From a virus: DNA of 25,185 nt. Positions 21,519 to 25,185 of this stretch are shown piece by piece. Every line of letters starts with the position of its first letter. The stretch's first letter is position 1. Position numbers and translations under genes: made by a program. The stretch covers positions 1 through 25,185 of IMG/VR virus record IMGVR_UViG_3300032286_001098. The stretch is one strand, 5' to 3'. A model generated the notes under the pieces. The model was not told the DNA's origin, did no database searches, and was given only the letters and a program-made list of their open reading frames with translations.

Positions 21519-21908
21519 CTTGGCGACTTTCTTCTTCGCCTTCTTCTTGGCGTCTTCGGCTTCCGCGTCTGCCAGTTCCTTGCGCAACTTCGCAAGACGG
21601 GCAACACGTGCCTTTTCCTGACGTTCCTTGCGCAACTGACGCTCAATCTTCGCCTGTTCTTTTTCCTTGGCTTCGCGCAGTTTGCGAGCAGCATCTTCCT
21701 TCTGGTGTTCTTTCCACCAGTTCATGTGCTGCTCTTTGGTGATGCCAACTTCCTTCCAGTTGATGCGGTCAACAATGGTGGGGTCAATCTGCATGATGCC
21801 GCACAGGACAGCCTCAAACTTCTCAACCACCTTTTCCATCTTGCGCACTTCGCTGTACGCGCTGTTGTAGCCACGATCGTACGAGTCATCACCATTATAA
21901 CAAGGCAT
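21510..21908 (-). CDS. Lys/Glu-rich coiled-coil protein
   Basis: 132 residues. A tyrosine-rich start (M-P-C-Y-N-G-D-D-S-Y) and a globular part to about residue 65 are followed by a long single helix (about 68-132) of K/E/R/A with a run of K near the end (A-K-K-K-A-K-K-K). Nucleic-acid binding by the basic tail is plausible. It resembles the neighbour at 22000-22380 in overall style. Driven by module C. Confidence 0.8.
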   Translation of the reverse strand: MPCYNGDDSYDRGYNSAYSEVRKMEKVVEKFEAVLCGIMQIDPTIVDRINWKEVGITKEQHMNWWKEHQKEDAARKLREAKEKEQAKIERQLRKERQEKARVARLAKLRKELADAEAEDAKKKAKKKVAKRK

Positions 21909-21925
21909 CTTCTTTTCTCTCTCTT

Positions 21926-22004
21926 TCCTAACTCTATAAACTTATTATGCTTGAATTCTAGAAAAACTCAATAGCAAAAAACTCAATAGAATCAACGACT
22001 TACG
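21926..22004 (-). promoter_or_regulatory. Promoter module C
   Basis: -35 TTGAGT (21966-21971), 16-bp spacer, -10 CATAAT (21944-21949), TATAGAG below, repeat core at 21976-22004. The TAA of the upstream gene (22000-22002) is in the core. Confidence 0.78.
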
Positions 22005-22380
22005 CAGCGACCTGCTCAGCCGAGATGAACGTCACAGCCGACGCCTTCTTGTTCGCCTTCTTCAGAGCCTTCGGCGACTTCGCCTTCAAGATCTTGGCTT
22101 CGAGAGCCGCGAGACGCGCCTCGAGGCGAGCCTTCTGCTCCGCAGCCTTGGCGGTCAGGCGCATCGTGCGCTCAGACTTCTTGGCGGCAGCAGCAGCCTT
22201 CTTCTCGGCGATCTTCTCGGCGCGGAGACGCTTGGCTTCCTGGCGCACGATCTTGGTCAGGACGCGCTCGTTCTTCTGGTCGGCGACCAGAAACTTGATA
22301 CGGGCACGCGATTCGCGGACCTGCGTCATGAGGGTCTTGAGGGTTTCGCGCTCGGCGGCGATGAGGGTCTTATTCGTCAT
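22000..22380 (-). CDS. Ala/Lys/Arg-rich coiled-coil protein
   Basis: 126 residues, almost all predicted helix: V-R-E-S-R-A-R-I-K-F-L, E-K-K-A-A-A-A-A-K-K-S-E, then A-R-L-A-A-L-E-A-K-I-L-K-A. Strongly basic and more GC-rich than the glycan genes; histone-like or nucleoid-binding character is possible but unproven. AAGGA lies 9 nt before the ATG; driven by module D. Confidence 0.8.
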   Translation of the reverse strand: MTNKTLIAAERETLKTLMTQVRESRARIKFLVADQKNERVLTKIVRQEAKRLRAEKIAEKKAAAAAKKSERTMRLTAKAAEQKARLEARLAALEAKILKAKSPKALKKANKKASAVTFISAEQVAA

Positions 22381-22399
22381 TTTCGTGATTCCTTAGTTA

Positions 22400-22479
22400 A
22401 ACTTCACTCTATAGACATATTCTGCCTGAAACGGCAAAAAACGCAAGAGTAAAAAACCTAATGAAATCAACGACTTAGG
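22400..22479 (-). promoter_or_regulatory. Promoter module D
   Basis: -35 TTGCGT (22441-22446), 16-bp spacer, -10 CAGAAT (22419-22424), TATAGAGTGAA below, repeat core 22451-22479 above. The -10 is the weakest of the four. Confidence 0.7.
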
Positions 22480-22556
22480 AAACTCTAATGAAATCAACGA
22501 CTTACGTGCGTTCGGGGGCTAGGGTAGAAAAACCCTAATAGAATCAACGACTTAGG
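22451..22556 (-). repeat. Three clustered repeat cores in the intergenic region
   Basis: Copies at 22451-22479, 22478-22506 and 22528-22556 share CTAAT, then RAATCAACGACTTA. Only the first abuts a promoter; the other two are orphan. Two of the three have CCTAA/TTAGG ends that can pair. The region 22381-22661 holds no gene I can support. Confidence 0.85.
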
Positions 22557-22671
22557 CGACTCTCCAGGACCTCCTAGAATCGCTCAGGTGCCCCGATGGG
22601 TTTGGGGGAGGTATCGGTGGGGGGACCGCCTAAAACGGGGCATCCAGGCGGCAGGGTTTTGTCAAACCCTG
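22557..22671. other. GC-rich island with hairpins and G-runs
   Basis: Between A/T-rich flanks this stretch has G-runs on the plus strand (GGGTTTGGGGGAGG, then GGTGGGGGG) and two stems: CCGCCT/AGGCGG (22627-22652 region) and CAGGGTTT/AAACCCTG (22652-22659 with 22664-22671). The second spans the stop codon of the FkbM gene. No T-tract follows on the minus strand, so a standard terminator is not certain. G-quadruplex formation is possible. Confidence 0.5.
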
Positions 22672-23312
22672 ATTATATTATTGACGCTCAAATAAGAATA
22701 TTTGGCTTGACGCAACATAAACATAATATCTAATTGTAAAACCGTATCTTCAGATCGATGAATTTGAAATACCTCGACAGGAAGATAATCAAAACTCTTA
22801 AAGTACTGAAGATAATCATTTATATTTGGAGCATCCTTATTATACTCAATAATTGGACATTCACAATAGATTAACTCAGTTTTTCCAATTACCTTGGTCG
22901 CTCCTTTTAGAATGTCAAGTTCAGATCCTTGAGTATCTAGTTTGAGTAACTGCGGAATCGGTAAATTTTTCTCTTCTATTATTTTGTCAAGAGTTGTAGC
23001 AGGTAATCTAGTTGCCAATTTATTTTCATATATGCTAGTAGTTTCTTTATAATAAGAATCACCAGTATTTAAACCTTTGTAGAAATCAACATATTCTCTG
23101 CCGTCAGAAAGAACCTTAATATAGAAAGACATACCCAAACCTAATAAATCGTTTAGATATTCTTGATTTGCTTCAAACAGATAATAATTTGCTTGGGGTA
23201 ATACTTCTCTTCTTAAATTTAAACTAAACTCACCAAAACATGCGCCAACGTCATATACTGTGTCAATGTTCATGCCTCTAGAAAGTACATAATTTATAAA
23301 ATTGTCAATCAA
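22662..23312 (-). CDS. FkbM-family methyltransferase
   Basis: 216 residues. V-Y-D-V-G-A-C-F-G-E-F-S (SAM motif I, about 19-30), Y-Y-L-F-E-A-N (acidic strand 2), T-L-D-K-I-I and L-L-K-L-D-T-Q-G-S-E-L-D-I-L-K-G-A are the FkbM signature. The family O-methylates sugars and natural products. The start is TTG at 23312, backed by AAGGAG 7 nt upstream; the next Met is 13 residues in and has no SD. The frame overlaps the previous gene by 8 nt. Pairs with the glycosyltransferase upstream as a second glycan locus. Confidence 0.9.
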   Translation of the reverse strand: MIDNFINYVLSRGMNIDTVYDVGACFGEFSLNLRREVLPQANYYLFEANQEYLNDLLGLGMSFYIKVLSDGREYVDFYKGLNTGDSYYKETTSIYENKLATRLPATTLDKIIEEKNLPIPQLLKLDTQGSELDILKGATKVIGKTELIYCECPIIEYNKDAPNINDYLQYFKSFDYLPVEVFQIHRSEDTVLQLDIMFMLRQAKYSYLSVNNIIRV

Positions 23313-24327
23313 GGAATATCTCCTTAAATTGTCGCATCACGTTATGTGGATTATACTTTTCTACTATTTGCTTATAGTTGCCGCCAACTCTATTCGGCAG
23401 ATCAACTATTCTATTGTAAATATCTTGCTCATCTTCACTGTACAGCAAATCGTATGGTTTAAGCATATCAACATGATTTGCGTCGAAACCACCTTCCCAT
23501 GCAAGAACAGGTTTATTGTGGAAAAGGAACTCACTGATTGCCAATCCGTTAGACTCACCGAGCCTTCTACCGTGGACCATCGCGTCACATGCGCAAATAT
23601 AATTTGATTTTGCTTGTTGTCCGAATAATGGACCAGTAAAAATCAAATTATCCATTTTAGGACCGAATGGATGAGTATTAACAAACCAGAAAACGATTTT
23701 TGGATTATCTCTAGCAACTCGCAATACTGCCTTCATGGCGAATTCTAAATCGAAGGTTTCAAATCCACCATATCGACCAATAATAAAAGAATCTAAAGGT
23801 ATACCTAGTTTCTCTTTTAATGTGAGCCTGAGGTTTTGATTCGGTGGCGGTAGATTAATCGGAAACGGCACAAACTTCTGCGGACCGATATTATGTTCCG
23901 CATACAAATTTTCTACAGCCTTTGCAAGCCATTCAGAAATATATGTGTATACATCACCATGTGGTTGGTAATATTGAAATACAGAATGAACACCAAACTT
24001 CGTAGTTTTTACTTCTGGAAGTTTCTTGTTTCCATCCATAGGGTCATAGAGAACCCCTGCGCGCTGAGAGTAGCAAAAGTCAAATTTTGATGCAGTAGCA
24101 TTCAGGCTAGATTCGTTTGAGAAAGAATATAGTGGATAAAGTTTAGAAACTTCCCCAATCAACTCAGGTTTGGTGCCGACATCTTTTCCTGGTGGATCGA
24201 CAGAGTTATAGATGATTGCGCTTTCGTTGCCAAGCACTTCTTGATTGTACTTGGCAAATTCTAACACAGAACTGAGTACACCACGATAACTTAACTGGTC
24301 GACTTGAAATAATATTTTCTTAGACAT
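23305..24327 (-). CDS. GT-B-fold glycosyltransferase (GT4-like)
   Basis: 340 residues. N-terminal Rossmann half with I-L-F-Q-V-D-Q-L-S-Y-R-G, then the C-terminal donor half: I-I-G-R-Y-G-G-F-E-T-F, V-F-W-F-V-N-T, and V-H-G-R-R-L-G-E-S-N-G-L-A-I-S-E-F-L, which has the E-x7-E-like loop of retaining GT-B enzymes. Substrate unknown. Starts 8 nt inside the end of the glutaredoxin gene. A/T-rich like the other glycan cluster. Confidence 0.85.
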   Translation of the reverse strand: MSKKILFQVDQLSYRGVLSSVLEFAKYNQEVLGNESAIIYNSVDPPGKDVGTKPELIGEVSKLYPLYSFSNESSLNATASKFDFCYSQRAGVLYDPMDGNKKLPEVKTTKFGVHSVFQYYQPHGDVYTYISEWLAKAVENLYAEHNIGPQKFVPFPINLPPPNQNLRLTLKEKLGIPLDSFIIGRYGGFETFDLEFAMKAVLRVARDNPKIVFWFVNTHPFGPKMDNLIFTGPLFGQQAKSNYICACDAMVHGRRLGESNGLAISEFLFHNKPVLAWEGGFDANHVDMLKPYDLLYSEDEQDIYNRIVDLPNRVGGNYKQIVEKYNPHNVMRQFKEIFLD

Positions 24328-24640
24328 GTTTCACCAAAGTTCTTTCCAAGGAACCAAAGTCGCGCTCGTATACTGTTTTACCCTTATCAGGACTTTCGTA
24401 GATTTTGGGTTTGCGCTGCGAATCGAAGTGAGCCTTCAATTCAGTATATCCGCCGATCAACTCACCGTCAAGAAAAATTTGCGGAACCGAACGAGCGCCA
24501 GGAACTGCCTCAAGCAGTTCTTCTTTCAGATAACCATCTCCGATCTTTCGCTCTTCAATCTCGTATCCCTTGCTGGCTAGAAGATTTTTTGCCTGATCGC
24601 AATAAGGACACATCACTTTCGACCACATCACTGCTTTCAT
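24320..24640 (-). CDS. grx: Glutaredoxin
   Basis: 106 residues from the ATG at 24640, with GGAG 6-7 nt upstream; an earlier frame start would lie in the tRNA. C-P-Y-C at 11-14 is the active site; S-V-P-Q-I-F (cis-Pro) and I-G-G-Y are the glutathione-binding motifs. Phage glutaredoxins reduce phage ribonucleotide reductase. The C-terminus is about 20 residues longer than minimal Grx. Confidence 0.95.
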   Translation of the reverse strand: MKAVMWSKVMCPYCDQAKNLLASKGYEIEERKIGDGYLKEELLEAVPGARSVPQIFLDGELIGGYTELKAHFDSQRKPKIYESPDKGKTVYERDFGSLERTLVKHV

Positions 24641-24655
24641 ATAAACTCCATAAAA

Positions 24656-24730
24656 TGGTAGCAGGAACGGGACTCGCACCCGTGACCCCTGGATTATGAG
24701 TCCAGTGTTCTGCTGCTGAACTATCCTGCA
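24656..24730 (-). tRNA. tRNA with CAU anticodon (Met elongator or Ile2)
   Basis: 75 nt with an encoded CCA. Acceptor TGCAGGA/TCCTGCT pairs at 6 of 7 with a U1-U72 mismatch; D-arm GTTC/GAAC with loop AGCAGCA lacking the usual GG; anticodon arm CTGGA-CTCATAA-TCCAG; T-arm ACGGG-TGCGAGT-CCCGT (G instead of T at position 55). The anticodon stem has no GGG/CCC run, so it is not an initiator. Whether it is Met or lysidine-modified Ile2 (AUA) cannot be told by eye. A 1-72 mismatch and odd D- and T-loops hint at some decay. The stop of the micro-gene upstream is inside its 5' end. Confidence 0.88.
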
Positions 24731-24858
24731 ACTGATTCTTTATTTAGGCTCTTTTTCTTAGCCGTCTTTTTCTTCGCGCCAAAGATAGCGTCCCAGCTTT
24801 CGTCAAACTGTTTTTGCGGAACGCTCAATGGGCGTGGCTTGCTTCCTTTGCCGCTCAT
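24721..24858 (-). CDS. 45-residue phage microprotein
   Basis: ATG at 24858 with GGAG 8 nt upstream. The product starts M-S-G-K-G-S-K-P-R-P-L-S-V and has F-D-E-S-W-D-A-I-F-G, a pattern widespread among tailed phages (an unnamed small protein), then a basic tail. Its TAG is in the tRNA (24721-24723), so message and tRNA overlap by 10 nt. Confidence 0.85.
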   Translation of the reverse strand: MSGKGSKPRPLSVPQKQFDESWDAIFGAKKKTAKKKSLNKESVAG

Positions 24859-24859
24859 A

Positions 24860-25185
24860 TCAATTTCTCCATACTCTAGAAGTCTTAGGAATGCTCGCCA
24901 TTAGAAAGTCCATCTGGTCAGCAAGAATCTTTCTATTTTCGAGAAGCATTCTTTCATGAACAGTTGGAGCATAAGGTACATACAGCAGCTGCATCTTCGC
25001 TTCTTCTGGAGTCTTAGATCCCTTGCGATGATTACACGGACGGCATGCAGTTACGCAATTTGTCCACATATTTGTACCACCGCGAGACTTAGGCATCACG
25101 TGGTCGATAGTCAAACCACGATCCGTTTGAGAAACCGAGCCGCAATATGCGCACATATGACGATCGCGGGAGTAGAGGGTTATAC
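24860..25185 (-). CDS. HNH endonuclease, start outside the window
   Basis: The frame is open to the right edge; residues before the first Met continue as S-R-D-R-H-M-C-A-Y-C, which is normal HNH sequence, so the true start is beyond 25185. Seen: C-A-Y-C, L-T-I-D-H-V-M-P-K-S-R-G-G and C-R-P-C-N-H-R-K-G-S-K-T-P-E-E-A: zinc-bound HNH with both C-x-x-C pairs, of the bacterial housekeeping-like type rather than a homing type with NUMODs. Function unknown; such genes are common in phages near packaging or nucleotide genes. Confidence 0.88.
   Translation of the reverse strand, partial: ITLYSRDRHMCAYCGSVSQTDRGLTIDHVMPKSRGGTNMWTNCVTACRPCNHRKGSKTPEEAKMQLLYVPYAPTVHERMLLENRKILADQMDFLMASIPKTSRVWRN

Noticed and set aside
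22025-22396. 123-residue plus-strand frame rich in Ala/Arg
   Set aside because: Shadow of the Ala/Lys-rich coiled-coil gene on the minus strand; no SD and low-complexity antisense composition.
22451-22556. Possible CRISPR array
   Set aside because: Only three imperfect copies with irregular spacing (one pair even overlaps), and the same core occurs singly at promoters elsewhere; no cas genes.
24656-24730. Initiator tRNA-fMet on the basis of the 1-72 mismatch
   Set aside because: The anticodon stem lacks the three G-C pairs that define bacterial initiators.

Overview
The window is from a lytic T4-superfamily myovirus (a tailed-phage genome, not a bacterial chromosome). The evidence is a T4-ordered block of replication and late-transcription genes (33-59-32, each recognisable by its protein motifs), a very large virion protein with a tail-lysozyme domain, PhoH, a Cas4/RecB-like nuclease, glutaredoxin, a tRNA, several homing-endonuclease-type genes, and two exact T4-type late promoter cores (TATAAATA). 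Nearly everything is on the minus strand and tightly packed, with ATGA and TAATG overlaps. Only the large virion gene at the left end (cut by the window edge) and a small NUMOD3 protein are on the plus strand. The host cannot be read directly. The phage tmRNA has the circularly permuted, two-piece layout known from Alphaproteobacteria, some Betaproteobacteria and some cyanobacteria, so a host from one of these groups is a reasonable inference.

Layout, left to right. 1-4445: virion tail-lysozyme protein (+). 4450-5085: a UUCG-loop terminator and an orphan NUMOD3/zinc-finger gene (+). 5086-8164: gene 32, gene 59, a small membrane protein, gene 33 and a GMP reductase (guaC). 8167-9235: SleB-type cell-wall hydrolase and a glycerophosphodiesterase-like protein. 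9232-12878: a glycan cluster with a WavE-like glycosyltransferase, a methyltransferase, a HAD/nucleotidyltransferase fusion and a second transferase-like protein. 12900-13775: a late transcription unit made of terminator/late promoter, HNH endonuclease, permuted tmRNA and terminator. 13828-16742: glycine-zipper envelope protein, PD-(D/E)XK nuclease, PhoH, FmdB-like small protein and HAD hydrolase. 16769-16804: a second terminator/late-promoter composite. 16792-22380: many small hypothetical genes, including five below 60 residues, driven by four near-identical promoter modules. 22381-22661: intergenic repeat array and GC-rich island. 22662-24858: FkbM methyltransferase, glycosyltransferase, glutaredoxin, tRNA-CAU and a micro-gene. 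24860-25185: HNH protein cut by the right edge.

How the parts fit. Gp33 is the late co-activator that would serve the TATAAATA promoters. Gp59 loads helicase onto gp32-coated DNA. GuaC and glutaredoxin support nucleotide supply. The SleB hydrolase, diesterase and two sets of glycan enzymes act on cell-envelope or virion sugars. The tmRNA sits behind a late promoter, so it would be made during virion production, when ribosome stalling on cleaved or damaged messages is likely. Functions are from motif recognition by eye; no database search was run.
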